From NCBI RefSeq assembly GCF_008831285.2, contig NC_045143.1:26001662-26065661 (forward strand): a DNA stretch of 64,000 bases, in the 5' to 3' direction. Under the pieces are notes generated by a model, which saw only the letters and a program-made list of their open reading frames with translations, searched no databases and was not told where the DNA came from. Source of the DNA: Nymphaea colorata (lineage: Eukaryota > Streptophyta > Magnoliopsida > Nymphaeales > Nymphaeaceae). Shown in pieces: positions 44,531 through 57,959 of the stretch. Position numbers and translations under genes: made by a program. Every line of letters starts with the position of its first letter. Positions within the stretch are counted from its first letter, which is position 1.

Positions 44531-46010
44531 GGTTTCTCTTGTGGATCTAATTTGAACTAAATTCCTTCTATTTTGAACAAAGTTTTGACTATGAAAATGT
44601 GACGCAATTCATGATTCACGGTAATTGGCTTCCGCACCTTTTTATAATAATAACACAAACTTATTTTTGGATTCTTTGTTGGGGTCTACTTTTTGCTTAC
44701 GATTTCAAACTAATACAATCTTATTGCAATTTATCTAAGGACAGTGTTTTTTAATTTAAACGGCAAAATGAAGGCATGAAGTAAAATTCCTATTTTAAAA
44801 AGGGAAATGTTAGCTGAAGTCATAAAAAGTAATTTTGTGATAAGAGGATCGTATTAAAACAAAGAAATCAGCTTGGCTCCCCATATTAGTGGATGTTGGA
44901 CTGAAATCCGTATTTGATAGTTTTTACGAAAAGCATGTTATTTAAAAAAATATGATCTGGTCCACTTTTAAAATTATAGACAAGGTAGGCTTGGAAATGA
45001 ATTTTTTTTGGAATTTATTTAAAGCACCAAAAACGTTTTTTCTTTGAAAATGTTTTGCCTTAGTTTTTTGTCAAATGCAATAAATGAACGTGTTTGACAC
45101 ATAATTACCGACAAACATTTGATCCAGAGAATATCTTTTAATAAATAGGAAATGACAAAATTATTTAGGAGAAATTAAATGGTGTTTTCCAAATTCTCCT
45201 GTCTTTCTACAGAATCTGATGGTGCTGGCATACTTAACACATTTTTTTTCACTTTGAATCAATTCATTTTTTATAAAGAAAATTACGAATCATTTTAATT
45301 CCATATTTTTAATTTTCCTTTTTTTGATGATCCGCTAAGTTATTATATCGTTGATTTTCTTTGTTCTACATTGAAACGATTAAAATTTAAAACTATGTAA
45401 AATACATTTTGTAAATTGTATATTTCTATCAGTTGACATGATAAATTTAGGTCAAGGAACGTGGGTCAGTGTTATTAATTATTAATATTGTTCGCCATCG
45501 GTGGATGTGGGTTGAATCAGCCAACTTGCCAATATGATGCAAGGCTAATAATTATCATTTTTCTTCTTTTTGTCATATTTAAAATCAATGAAATTAGTTT
45601 GAATTATTCTTTAATTCAAGAATTTTAAAAATAAGGTGACAGACTGATACGTCCCATGTATTCAAAGGAACAACATCCATGGAAAACAATTGGATATTTC
45701 AACACATGAAGCATAGGTATGGTTACCTGTATCTTCCTCTAGCTACTCATTTTTATATGGATTTGGTATTTACTGATGAAGTCAAAGTAACAATGAACCC
45801 AATAAATGTGAGCATTATATTTGGCCTAGGGGAAGAATAACAGTTATAAAAAATCCTGCTCTGGCCAATACTGACAAAAGCACTAAGCTAAACTTTACCC
45901 AATGTCCCTATACAGATGTCACTGATAATTTCCATATTGCACTTTCCATCCTTCAAAGGCTACAGCAAAAGAAGAATGAAGAACCAATTCTTACCTCAAT
46001 AATTTGGTAA
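44531..46010. other. No gene recognised
   Basis: Strongly AT-rich. No repeat or coding signal that I can support. Confidence 0.4.
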
Positions 46011-46032
46011 GGAAGAAAATCCAAACACATTA

Positions 46033-46500
46033 ATCCATCAAGACTTCCGGATTGCAATGGTAGCAGGTTCTGACTTCGAGGCTTGTAACTTTTCTATCTC
46101 TACATAAGCCTCTACACACCAGTCCCAGCACTTTTCTAGTGAGAAGCACTGCATAAGACTTCAGTTGATCTGTCCTCAACTGTAGCCTGTCATATTACAA
46201 TTCACAATATATAGATTTCGGACAACCACCAACAGTAATCAAAATAAATGTTTACATAAATAGGGTTCTGGCAGTCAAATATGGACATGAACTTGAGAAA
46301 GAAGGAAAATCTTGATAAAAAGGTAGATTTAATCATACCAAATACCATTCAGATTCAAGCTTCCATTGGTCTAGCCAAGCAGGTCCACATCATATACTTT
46401 CGAGGTATAAGCCAATTTGTGTTGGACAGTATATCAAAGAACATGCACGACTCTTATATCCTACAGAGTTGCATCATGGACTTCTTTCAGCTAATTATAA
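46033..46500 (-). pseudogene. FYRN/FYRC remnants of the JMJ pseudogene
   Basis: After an ACAG acceptor (46188-46187) the minus strand reads ATVEDRSTEVLCSASH and, one frame over, EKCWDWCVEAYVEIEKLQAS then KSEPATIAIRKS. This matches 'VTVEExPSEVFxxVSxEKCWxMVxxRVNxEI' of the FYRC domain. Further right (46500-46360), VGYKSRACSL and PTQIGLYLES in mixed frames resemble the FYRN-FYRC linker 'GYxSRVxFxSVxDPTxxxxYxSE'. Both blocks are frame-broken. Confidence 0.65.
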
Positions 46501-47399
46501 AGGTGACAAGGACATTGAAGAGCCGAACTTAAGAACCTAAAATGGAATCCTTATGCACCATAGCTTTTGATCATAAGCATTTTGCTGCATGAATGTCTTT
46601 TCAATATTAAAGTATATATCATCTAGGCGCCATACAGATGTTGAATTATTGTCATTCACTATATACATTGCACAAGATATTATATACTTTTATGATTCGA
46701 AGAATCTGGCTTAATGCCAGTTGTATAAAAAAGTGTTACAAATGCATCTTCTCAAAGCCACCATAAGAAGGTGAATTATGATTGCTTTATAAACATGCTC
46801 CCACAACATAACCTGTCGGAATAAGCGTTATATTTTAGCAATGTTTTATTTGAGCTATTTGACAATTTCTAGCATGTCATGTTGTCACCAAACCACAATT
46901 CAAATTTTCATTACCTTTTCTAGATCTTGTCTTATCTAAATGAAGTGCTGCATGCTGCTGTTTTGCGCAATATTCTTTCAAATAGTCCATTATGTCCTTT
47001 TTTTAATGGTCTTCTACCAGTGACAAATTTATCTGATTATCATCCAACCGCCAGAGATCATCCTTAATGTTAAAGCATAAATAATTTGATAAAACAATTA
47101 AAATATTATAATTTTTTAAGGAAATTCCAAAGAATTCATAATGTGTAGTTTGTTGACAAGATATGAAGCCATGTGGCTATTTTCTACTGAACTTGATTGA
47201 AAGGCTCCTGAAGTATCGCAACCATTTTCCTCAGATTTGCATGCTTCGTTCATGTCAAGGACTTTTGGACTCTTTGTGCTAGAATTTGATCCTTCCTTTG
47301 AAGGACATTTCAGTTCATTGCATTTCCTGTTTTCCACTTCTGAAGAAAGGCCAGTTGCAACTGAGTCAACTGAATGCTCAACCAAGAAGTCCAACTTCA

Positions 47400-47861
47400 G
47401 GCTCCAACTTACCTATAATCTCTGATTGTGTGGCGGCAAGAGTTCCAAGCCTGTTTCCCCTGATTTGGTGAAACTACTGCAACTTGTTTCTTGCTTCAAA
47501 CAAGATGAGTTCTCAGGTGTTGTCATGGATAAACCATCAATGGACAACTTTCCAGTTGCCCAGTCGTACAGAGCGGTCAGATTTCCTTCTAAAGCTTTTA
47601 CAAGGGTATGCAATTCATTCAAATCATAATGGAAGAGGAAATATCTTTTTCTTGAACCATATTAGCAGAGTAGCTTTGCATGCTCTAAGCATGAGAAGCG
47701 GTTCTGTGAACATTCACAACCAATCGCTGGAAGATGTGAATCACAAAAACATAAAAAGCATTCTTGATCTTCAGTCAAATCAATGTTTGCATGCATTCTT
47801 CTGGCTCCAAAGCTTTAGGAAGTTTCTCTCTCCTTTTCATTTGCTCCATTTGTACCCGTGC
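47400..47861 (-). pseudogene. C5HC2 zinc-finger exon, stop and frameshift
   Basis: After a TTTAG acceptor it starts ARVQMEQMKRRE, then changes frame to RRMHANIDLTEDQECFLCFC, DSHLPAIGCECSQNRFSC and LEHAKLLC, stop, YGSRKRYFLFHYDLNELH, continuing TLVKALEGNLTALYDWATGK. The Cys/His pattern CxxC, GCEC, SC, EH, LC matches the C5HC2 finger that follows JmjC in this family. The last CxC is replaced by a TAA stop at about 47670. The exon appears to end near 47403 at ATAG/GTAAGT. Confidence 0.8.
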
Positions 47862-47953
47862 CTAAAGAGTCATAACAAAAAATGTTACAACTTACAATGA
47901 TGAATGAGTAACTTCAAGTAGCTAAAATATGTAATGCATAAACATATGATTAC

Positions 47954-48314
<361 letters not shown>

Positions 48315-51300
48315 CTGTAGCTAAATGAGTTGTTAAAGATTAATGTTCAACCAAAAGCAAAAATAATAACTTGAAAGCAGATTGAACCACTACAAAATGA
48401 TCGATACCACTTTGATTGTGAAGTATGTGCATTATCATAACCAAAAAATGATAATCAACAGAACCAACTTCAGTTGGATTTATCCAAATGTAGACCAAAT
48501 AAAAAAAAAGTCACAAAATTCTATGGAAAAATTATAAAGCAGAGCTAATTCTAAGCTTTACTTTGGCATTAAAAAATGAAAAAGAAAACAAATTATCTTC
48601 TGTTCAACTTTCTTGTGCACAAAAAATAAATAAAATCATGTAGTGGGAAGAAAATGACAATAAGTTCAAACTTTAGCAAGCCAACCAACTTATTTGTCTA
48701 AAAGCAAAAGGGCCATAAAAATATTTCAATGTCCATCTTGCTACTAATTGTAATAATCATGTCATTGACATATATAAAAGAAGAATGACTATACCTAAAA
48801 AGTTATCTTAGCAAAATAGAGTTGTAGCAGATAACAAAGTTTAAAATTTATCTTAGCAAAATATAGTTGTATCAGAAGAACAAGATTTTAAAATTTAGAG
48901 ATGTGACAAATAACTTAAATTTATTAAAGCAAAACATAGAAGTTCACATTACACTATAAAATTTCCTCTGGTGAAGAATCTTACCATAGAAAGTTTTGCC
49001 GAAGAGGGAGATTCATATAAACTTCTACATTTAATTCTTATTAAAAAGCAATTATGACGTCAATTTGGTATATGTCCCAACCTTTAATAGAAATTTACAA
49101 GAACCCTAATTAATGTCATCTTAGCTGATGGAGAGAAGGCTTCTGAATAGTCTATGACTCATCATATTATTGATTATAACCCAGGCAAGTTCATAGTTTA
49201 TATAGCACTCCACATGTTTGGGTTTTGGAAGGACTTAAGAATAGTTTCACAACAAAGTTTTTGCCAATACTTTAGAAGTTTATATACTGTGGGTCATTAT
49301 CAACCAATTAGTAGTGTATATTTCCCCTACATCTGAGCTTATACAACTAAGCAGGAAAAAAAAGGTATACCACTTAGATTAGAAATATCTGAGTTTCTAC
49401 AATGAGGTTTTCACTTTTCATCAAATCTAACCAGTTTCAGTTTTCAACTCTTAAAGATACACATAAAAGTTTCACTGTAACTAATCTACAACAGTGTCCC
49501 ACTAAACAGAACGTGATAAAAATATCTACAAATTAAATTGAATAAATAACATTTTCCACACAATTTCTCCCAGTACATAAAGTGGGGCCTAATCAAAGAA
49601 ATAGGAAAAAGGCATTTGCCATCTAGGTGTATAATCCTGCACACACCATTTAAGTGTTTAATCTGCACACACACATATCGATCGATCAGCTGTCTCAAGA
49701 AAAGAACAGATCTCCATAAAGTATCAGTGTCAGTTTCATAATAGATATCATATGGGATACATCGTAGCAACTAAGAATGAAGAATTAGAAACAACAATGC
49801 TGAATAGGCTTTTTAATACTTGTAAATACTAGAAGAGTAAACAAATGATTCTAAACTAAACAATTTGAGTGAATAAATATCAAGTTCAAAAAAATTATTT
49901 GTCAAATCATTCATATTCATCTGATTGAGTTCCTTTTTCCTCAGGCAGTTCCATTTCTCTGGAAAATTTAGAATTCTTTCATAATTTCAGTGCAACAATC
50001 ACTACAACTGCTGTCATAACTCAAAACATCATTGAGAAAGAATTTTCAACTTCCTTGGTCAAATCTACTATCACTACAGACATGAAGCATGAAAATAAAA
50101 AACTTCTCAAAGAAAGGTGCCAGTTCATTCTCAAATGGGATGTATGCTAAACAAGCTTAGGAAAAATAGCAACTACTACATGCTTGGCAACTAATCTGTA
50201 CTAACAGCAAAAAAAAAAGCCAGTGATTATTTGTTTGCAGAATGCAATGCAGAGATCTATGTTAAACTTTCAACCGGTACCTAAATGAAATAGGCATGTG
50301 AAAGCTATGCATGAAAATGGTTAGATAAAATAGCTCTGCTAATGTACTTTTTTCTTAAAAGAACACTCATTTAAAAAGTTCAAACCCATCAACCATGACA
50401 AGAAAATCTAGTTCATGAAACACATTCTTCAAAAGCTTCTGAGGAAATTCAGAAATCACAAGTCTTTCTCTTTATATGCAGATATACATATATATATATT
50501 TACATTCTGTCACACCTATATCTGAGGTTGCACTTTTTCTGCTATGCATTTTCCTGCTATACCTGCCTAGGCATACATGACAATGACAAATGGTACTCAA
50601 AATGTCAATCAATAAAACACTAAAATAAAACATTCACATTCACTTATTATTAAGAAACTTCATTTAAAGAGAAATATATATCTCAATTCAAAATTAGCTT
50701 GTCTTGTTAAACTAGTTAGAAGCTAGCATCAACATAAATCCAAATATAATACATAAATGAACTTACCTGAGGCCAATCTCCAATTGAAATGTTAATAAAA
50801 AACAAAAATAAATTGAGAAGGAGAAAGTGAAGCATGGCACTGGGAAGTACTTGATCTGCAGAAAATCAATTAATTTTAGGACGAAAGTGACTATAATAGA
50901 CAATAAAAGAAAAAACTTCAGATCGTAAAAAGGACTCATCATTCATCTTTCAAAAGGGAGGAGCAAACACAAAACTCCCCTTTCCCCTTTGTCTCCTTCA
51001 CATGTAAATTTCCGCATACATATTTCCTTATCCAACTTATCTCTAGAAGAATCCAATCCCAGTGGACCCAGTCACACAATTGCTTATATTATCGTAGAAT
51101 TTGGGGAAGGCTCAAACTAATAACGAATCAACAAAATGAAATGCACGGGCACTTCATAAATGCAATGAAATAGTTTAGAATTTAACACACTACCTTGTCT
51201 ATATACACAAAAGTATTCTTCTTGACTGTTATATATGTTGGCATATTTAATATCGGCTTACATATATAAGAGAGAGAGATTAAGTCAGGGCTTATACATG

Positions 51301-52951
51301 AGAGAGAGAGAGAGGGAGAGAAGGGAGGGAGCGAAGGGCTTGAATATCCCTTGTGCATGTCCTTCATCATTTTCTGTACAGCCAATCGAGTTTCTCTTAG
51401 TCCAACATGAATCCATTTGGTTGTTATGAAATTTATGTTTTTTCTTGTGAAGAACACATTCTAAATTGATTTTTCTTGATGTTTTGATCTACTTCGAGAT
51501 GTGTGAAAGTTTGATTTAAAATTGAAATTTCTTCTTGCCTTCTTAGTTGTAGTTTAGTATAGTGCGGACGTGGTTTAGAGTAGTGCTCATGGTTCAGAAT
51601 GCCATGCTTGTTTGAGTCCTAGTTAAAGTAGTTGTAGTTTGATTGTTTAGAGTAGTGTTCTATTTATTGAGCTTGTGATTGTATTTAAATGCATGTATGT
51701 TAGTTGCACATGTCATGTCTATACCTAGGTATATAAGGATGCATGTGTACACTGGAGTTGCATAGTCATCTATATTTGCTGCTACTCCTTCTACATCGGT
51801 ATCTTCACTTTGTTTTGTTTCTCACTTCAAGCCTCTTATTTATTGAAAAGGCTAGCCCCTTTCTCTTTTGAGTGCCTAGGACACTTGAATTCGCTTTTTT
51901 GTGGAGGGGACTCTACCTGTCCTCATAATTATTAATGGTGCAATAGAACAAGGAGGCAATAGGATTATCTATAAAGATTTGATCCCTGATTCTGCATGCA
52001 TTGTATTTTCTCATTAAAATTGGTAGCCAATAGAAGGGGGTTGTGAAGGAAGGGATTAGGGGCATTTTTATCACTGCTTCCTATGCATCAATGTATATTG
52101 CAATTTTTGAAGTGGAAAGTTCACCTACAAGCCAACATGAGCCATTAATCAGTATTTGTGTGACCTGATGATGATATCATGCAGAAACCATGCATCCATG
52201 CATGAATGGTGGTGAAGCAAAGGTGCGTTAAGGTCTGGCAAGACTTCGATTCTGTGATGATGTTGTCACCCCTTTCATGTCTTGTTTCAAGCATGCGCGT
52301 CGAAGAGAATTTTTTATTACGATGTATTATTATTTTCTACAAGTAGTTGAACAATCAATAGGATTGACAATTCAACACCTTGTGTCAGCTTTATCAGCAT
52401 CTTGGACTGTTAGCAAATCTTGGACTCCAAGCGATTTGGCAATTTTGAAGATTGAGGTGCCTGATATTTAACTGCAGTTTGAGTACTATGTTGCAGACAG
52501 AAAAGTATGGAAGGAGAGAACAAGCAGTGCATCACTCTGGTCATCCATCTGAAGTGATACATAGTCAACGAGCCTTCAAAGATGAAATATCGGTGGCTGC
52601 ATTGGGCCGTGGAGTTTTATAATCCTCATTTGCAATTTCAAGTGTTTACATTTCAAATCAAGTGGAAAAAAATTTTTGACTTACTATTTTGTGCAAATCT
52701 TTGGTTTCTCTTTATGCTTGCTCATCCTTTTGATGGCCATTTATTCTTTAGTTCCTTAAATTGGTCAGCTTCCTTTTTCCTCTATTTTAGTGACTTCTTA
52801 AGCAAGTCCATGCAATATTGCCCATTATAGTGAATATTGAAAAGCGTTTGATCCCAAGGGGTCACACATCACTTTTGGAGTATAAGGTTGTAGTGCGACA
52901 TCTTGGAATTCAGATGGTCTCGTCCAAGTGTTTTCCCCATTCTCTGGCAAG
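48315..52951. other. 4.6 kb without recognised genes
   Basis: AT-rich intron-like sequence. The missing N-terminal exons of the JMJ pseudogene would be expected here, but I could not see JmjN or the HxD/E iron-binding motif. A (GA)n tract lies at about 51300-51315. A 91-codon minus-strand frame (51457-51182) has no known domain. Confidence 0.35.
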
Positions 52952-53753
52952 ATGACGCCAGCTCTGGCCGGTGGAATTGTCTTCATGATTTGGACTGGCA
53001 ATAGGGTTTGGGAAGATCAGGCGATCATCAAGTAGCAGAAGCGCGATGCTCATGTGCTGCAAAAGTGCCACGACATGGTCAATGTGAGTCACATTTTTGT
53101 TCTTGATGTGGCACTTGCTCAAACGATCTTTGCATGTTGCTGAATTGCCTTGTGGCCTTGGAGTTGGATGAGGATCGGCTATGCTTCTTAGGTGTGCGAG
53201 TGATTGTCTATGCACATTCTTTTGTTGTTTAGATTTGGTTAGTTGCTGTTGTGTACTGAATTATGATCTTATGTTGCTTTTCAGGATTAGTAGATTATTT
53301 GGAGAACTTTAGATAGGGATTTCCATTTGAGTTTGTATAATTAAACTTGTTTAGGTATAAAGCTCAATTTGTGATGGCACATGTACTGGGTTCATATTTT
53401 TTCGTTTTTCATTTTTTTATTGCAGATAGTTGAATTTGGCATTCTTCATATATTTCTGCTATGTATTCTTGACATACTTTTAAAAATCAAAGTTATTCCA
53501 TTGCTGTTTGCTGGACCTCTCAAGTATTGGTGCAAGAGAAGCAAAGTTGATGTGCTGGTTTCCAACTTAGCCACATGGAATGATGATGCTGTTTCTAGTT
53601 CTTTAGAGAGTGTTAGCTATTGGGTTGAGGGCTTGCCATTTGTTCACTCATTGAGTGGTTACTGAAAATTTTATTTGGCAACTAGCCCCACAAGAACACC
53701 TGTGAACTTCTATGAGAGTACATTTGAAGATGTAAATTGCAAAGAGCTACCAG
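52952..53753 (+). pseudogene. LacZ-type (GH2) beta-galactosidase, first two exons, disabled
   Basis: Exon 1 (52952-53093) starts MTPALAGGIVFMIWTGNRVW, then EDQAIIK, stop, QKRDAHVLQKCHDMVN, followed by a GTGAGT donor. Exon 2 (53513-53753) reads GPLKYWCKRSKVDVLVSNLA, TWNDDAVSSSLESVSYWVEG, LPFVHSLSGY, stop, KFYLATSPTRTPVNFYESTF and EDVNCKELP before GTTTGT. These match the N-terminus of plant GH2 beta-galactosidases (VWEDPSFIKWRKRDAHV, GSLKYWYxRxKVDxLVSNSA, SLSGYWKFxLA). Two conserved Trp codons are stops (TAG at 53033-53035, TGA at 53663-53665), and the exon 2 acceptor is TG instead of AG (53511-53512). The rest of the roughly 1,100-residue enzyme is absent. It is a dead 5' fragment. Confidence 0.8.
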
Positions 53754-54660
53754 GTTTGTCTTTTTCTCTCATATGCAAATCAGTGGAAGAGTTAGAAAGT
53801 GGAGCCATAGGGATCACTGTCTTGTCATTTAGTAAAATATAAAACATCGTTTTATGTAAGATTTTCCTGAAATAGAAGATGTGGTTTCTTCTTTTGAGGA
53901 AAAAAATGCTATTTTTATCTATTATGATCAAGGCAGTAATTGTTGTACTATAATATTCAATAGCAATGTTATTTTGTGCTATTCTATTTTTCTAAAATCC
54001 AATTAATTCTAAAACTTCACACCTTTTTCATTACCTTATATTGTTTCCTTTATATTTATAAAGCTGTTCTAAAAAGTTTGAAAACATCATTCAGTTTATT
54101 TACCAGAATTTTTTAAAATGTAGTTTTCAATGACAACGTTTATCCTTATGTCTTTCAGAACATGCACGAACAAGGTGTTCTTGCTTTCAAACTTCTGAAA
54201 ATGGGAATCAGACACTTTCTACATGCAATGAAGAACCATGGGAGGACTAGACCTGTTAAATTTAATGGGGCCCTCTAGAAAGAAGCCAACCACCATGGCC
54301 GCGCCTTACAAAGACAACTTCATGAGAAAAAATCATAGATTTGAAAGGGAGAAGGAGGGCTTAAAGCACGTGACGGAACCAAAGGAGCAGAGCAAAGCCA
54401 AAAGAAGGAAAAGGTCTAGATTTCAGTCTTCTTCGTTGCCGACGAATATTTGTACTTGCTTGTCACCCACATCTCCTCTTCCCACCCTGATTTCTGGAAG
54501 CTGCACTTAAAGTCTCTTCTTTCAATACAGTAGAAACAGGTTTGATTGTTTTTTCCCTCTTCTTCTTTAAATTGGAAAAACATGTTGCTTGTCTTAAACA
54601 AAATCAAGAGTTGCTGCTCAATGTGAATATTCTTTTGATTAAATTCAATTTTCCCCCATG
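53754..54660. other. No gene recognised
   Basis: AT-rich at first; from 54160 a patch with a 90-codon Lys/Arg-rich + frame (54238-54510) that has no known domain. The next beta-galactosidase exon was looked for here and not found. Confidence 0.35.
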
Positions 54661-55330
54661 GGAGATGCTTTCTTTGGTTTTTGTGGCAACTTCAGAAGCA
54701 TCAAACAGTTGGATGCATCAAGCACAGACTTCTTTTTTTTCTTCCATGTCTTGTGACTTTCATGTTGACTCATCATCCTTCAACTTGAAGGTCTTGAATT
54801 ACAATGGCTCATCACTAATAGAATTCATGCGGTGATGGTAAAATGAAAAAGTGGGGAAGTCGGCCTCAGCGGAGTTTGACTTTTTTTTTCTCTTCTCAAT
54901 GCGGTAATCTCATACACCGTTGGTCTATCGGCCACAATAAATTAAGTAAAAAAAATACATTCTTTTATTATCTAGTTGCAACATTTCCTCCTCGTTACCA
55001 ATACAAGATTATTGCAGTGAGCATTTGATAAGAATAATATTTTGCGTATTGTTGGGATACGTTTTCAAAATACATGACGTAAAAGTTAACATAACATAAT
55101 GTCAACAATTAGACGTTAGACACGATTACACATTGTGTTTTGAAACAATAATGTAAAGGTTTACAAGCACACAATCTTCCTCTTATCAAACACACTACTA
55201 TTCATTTTATTCTCTTAGCTATGTGTTGCCTAATGGGTCAATCTCTGTGAAAACAACAACAATGACAACCTGATTTGATATCCCAACTAAACTAAACCTG
55301 ATTATTTCAGTCTCAACCAGTCTAGGTCCC

Positions 55331-55361
<31 letters not shown>

Positions 55362-56301
55362 ACACAATGGTTCAAGCCGGTTGAAGATCGTGGCATAATG
55401 TCAAGTAAGTCTTTCATATATCTGGGGAAGAAAAGGAAGACAAGGCATGCTTTGTTGGAATAATATATCTGCCCACTGTCTTAATCCTCCTGAAAAATAA
55501 AATGAGGAAAAAAATAAAGAAATAAAGTAAAGAAAAAGAAAAGATCCCTAGGACTAAAGCATCGATAAGTCAAATTTTCTAACTTGGCCACAGCAAGGTT
55601 CTATTCCATACAGCTCACACAAATTCGTTTTGGCCTTTTCCCACATGATCACAGCTACAAATAAGGCCTCCAGAGGAGGAAGAACACCATTAATCTCGAC
55701 GTCGCCCATGGAAGAAACCAGGCTGCTCCTCTTCTTCCTGGTCTCTGCTTCTGTCCTTGTCCATGGGGCTTCAAGTAAAGCGCCAAAGGTATGTATACTT
55801 GATATGATAGTCCATGATTAGTAGTGACAATTTATTGACCTCTTCTTAGTTGTTACTATCTGTTAATAATGAGAATTATATTGATAAAGTTCTTGTGATA
55901 AAAGACCATTGAATTAGATTTCATAGAATTGTTGGGTGTAATTGAGCATTTCCAAAACCAAATGAATTTTGAGTCCTGTTTTTCCATGAATTTAAGAGTT
56001 TACCGACAATTAGATTGCTTTTTTCCTACGTCCTATTTTTCTTTTCCAAAGAAATTGTAGACATTTTGGTATCCAACCTTTAGTTTATTGGGTGTATCTC
56101 CTAGCTAGGCACATGTTGTATACATGGGAAGTACGTGAGTAGCAGCAACGAAGTTGGAGGAGAAAATTATGAGGAAGCAAACCACTTGAAGTTATTGTCA
56201 TCCGCTATTCCATGGGAAGAAAGTCGCTTGTAATTGTTTCATTAACTTTAGAAAGGAATCACTTAATCTATGATTTTATTGTACAGTGAGGGCAGTGCGC
56301 A
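54661..56301 (+). repeat. 1.6-kb tandem duplication, copy 1
   Basis: It runs from GGAGATGCTTTCTTTGG to TGATTTTATTGTACAGTGAGGGCAGTGCGC and is repeated directly by the next 1.6 kb. Long stretches are nearly identical (for example 55380-55700 against 56970-57290). Differences include a longer (TG)n tract here (55333-55358), about 50 bases between 55030 and 55140 that are absent from copy 2, and a shorter stretch near 54755. Confidence 0.9.
55708..55788 (+). pseudogene. Signal-peptide first exon, copy 1
   Basis: From an ATG in good context (GCCCATGG) the exon reads MEETRLLLFFLVSASVLVHG then ASSKAPK, followed by a GTATGT donor. It has a short polar start, an 11-residue hydrophobic core and a small-residue cleavage region (VHGASS), a typical secretory signal peptide. 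A matching acceptor (TTTTATTGTACAG) ends the duplicated unit at about 56286, but the sequence after it begins TGA in the phase set by this exon. I do not recognise the protein family. It could be the 5' end of a secreted-protein gene or a relic of one. Confidence 0.45.
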
Positions 56302-57895
56302 GGAAGATGCTTTCTTTGGTTTTTGTGGCAACTTCAGAGGCATCAAACAGTTGGATGCATGAAGCCCAAACTTCTTTTTTTTCTTCCTTTTGATTCTTAC
56401 TTCCACTTTAGGTTAAATAACTCTTTGTGAATGTCTTGTGAGGAACACATGCCTTCATGTTGACTCATCATCCTTCAACTTGAAGGTCTTGAAGTACAAT
56501 GGCTCTTCACTAATAGAATTCATGCGGTGATGGTAAAATGAAAAAGTGGGAAGTCGGCCTCAAAGGAGTTCGACTTTTTTTGTCTCTTCTCAATGCAGTA
56601 ATCTCATATGCCGTTGGTCTCGGATCGGCCACAATAAATTAAGTAAAAAAATACATTCTTTTATTATCTTGTTGCAACATTTCCTCCTCGTTACCAATAC
56701 AAGATTATTGCAGTGAGCATTTGATGTCAACAATTAATGTAAAGGTTTTGAAATACATTTTACAAGCACAGAATGTTCCTCTTATCAAACACACTCCTAT
56801 TCATTTTATTCTCTTAGCTATCTGTTGCCTAATGGGTCAATATCTGTGAAAACAACAACAGTAACAACCTGATTTGGTATCCCAACTAAACTAAACCTGA
56901 TTATTTCAGTCTCAACCAGTCTAGGTCCTATTTGTGTGTGTGTGTGCAACACAATGGTTCAAGCCGGTTGAAGATCGTGGCATAATGTCAAGTAAGTCTT
57001 TCATATATCTGGGGAAGAAAAGGAAGACAAGGCATGCTTTGTTGGAATAATATATCTGCCCACTGTCTTAATCCTCCTGAAAAATAAAATGAGGAAAAAA
57101 ATAAAGAAATAAAGTAAAGAAAAAGAAAAGATCCCTAGGACTAAAGCATCGATAAGTCAAATTTTCTAACTTGGCCACAGCAAGGTTCTATTCCATACAT
57201 CTCACACAAATTCGTTTTGGCCTTTTCCCAGATGATCACAGCTACAAATAAGGCCTCCAGAGGAGGATGAACACCATTAATGTCGACGTCGCCCATGGAA
57301 GAAACCAGGCTGCTCCTCTTCTTCCTGGTCTCTGCTTCTGTCCTTCTGCATGGGGCTTCAGGTAAAGTGCCAAAGGTAGGTATACTTGATATGATACTCC
57401 ATGATTAGTAGTTAAAATTTATTGACCTCTTCTTAGTTGTTACTATCTGTTAATAACAAGCATTATATTGATAAAGTTCTTGTGATAAAAGACCATCGAA
57501 TTAGATTTCATAGAATTGTTGGGCGTAATTGAGCATTTCCAAAACCAAATGAATTTTGAGTCCAGTTTTTCCATGAATTTAAGAGTTTACCGAGAATTAG
57601 ATTGCTTTTTTCCTACGTTCTATTTTTCTTTCACAAAGAAATTGTAGACATTTTGGTATCCAACCTTTAGCTTATTGGGTGTATCTCCTAGCTAGGCACA
57701 TGTTGTATACATGGAAGTACATTGATTAGCAGCAACGAAGTTGAAGGAGAAAATTATGAGGAAGCAAACCACCTGAAGTTATTGTCATCCGTTATTCCAT
57801 GGCAAGAAAGTTGCTTTTACTTGTTTCATTAACTTCATAAAGGAATCACTTAATCTATGATTTTATTGTACAGTGGGGCAGTGCGCGGGTGTCAT
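56302..57895 (+). repeat. 1.6-kb tandem duplication, copy 2
   Basis: Second copy of the preceding unit, starting GGAAGATGCTTTCTTTGG directly at the end of copy 1 and ending near GTGGGGCAGTGCGCGGG. It carries an extra stretch of about 65 bases near 56388-56450 that copy 1 lacks. Confidence 0.9.
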
Positions 57896-57959
57896 TAATT
57901 CATGTGTATAAGCACTGCCTAAGAGAATTTGCTACCATGCAATCAAGAATTAGAAGTTG
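57295..57959 (+). CDS. Signal-peptide exon, copy 2, with possible second exon
   Basis: Exon 1 (57295-57375) reads MEETRLLLFFLVSASVLLHG then ASGKVPK, with a GTAGGT donor. A TTTTATTGTACAG acceptor at about 57872 would join it in phase to WGSARVSLIHVYKHCLREFA then TMQSRIRS and a stop at about 57957. That gives a hypothetical 54-residue secreted peptide with one cysteine. Unlike copy 1, this copy stays open past the junction. The exon 2 reading is not conserved in copy 1 and may be chance, since the unit boundary lies within it. Family unknown; low confidence that a protein is made. Confidence 0.25.

Noticed and set aside
50790-50860. Minus-strand stretch between CTGCAG and GTAAGT that could be an exon
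   Set aside because: The reading is very hydrophobic and matches neither JMJ nor any other family I know; the splice-like signals are common by chance.
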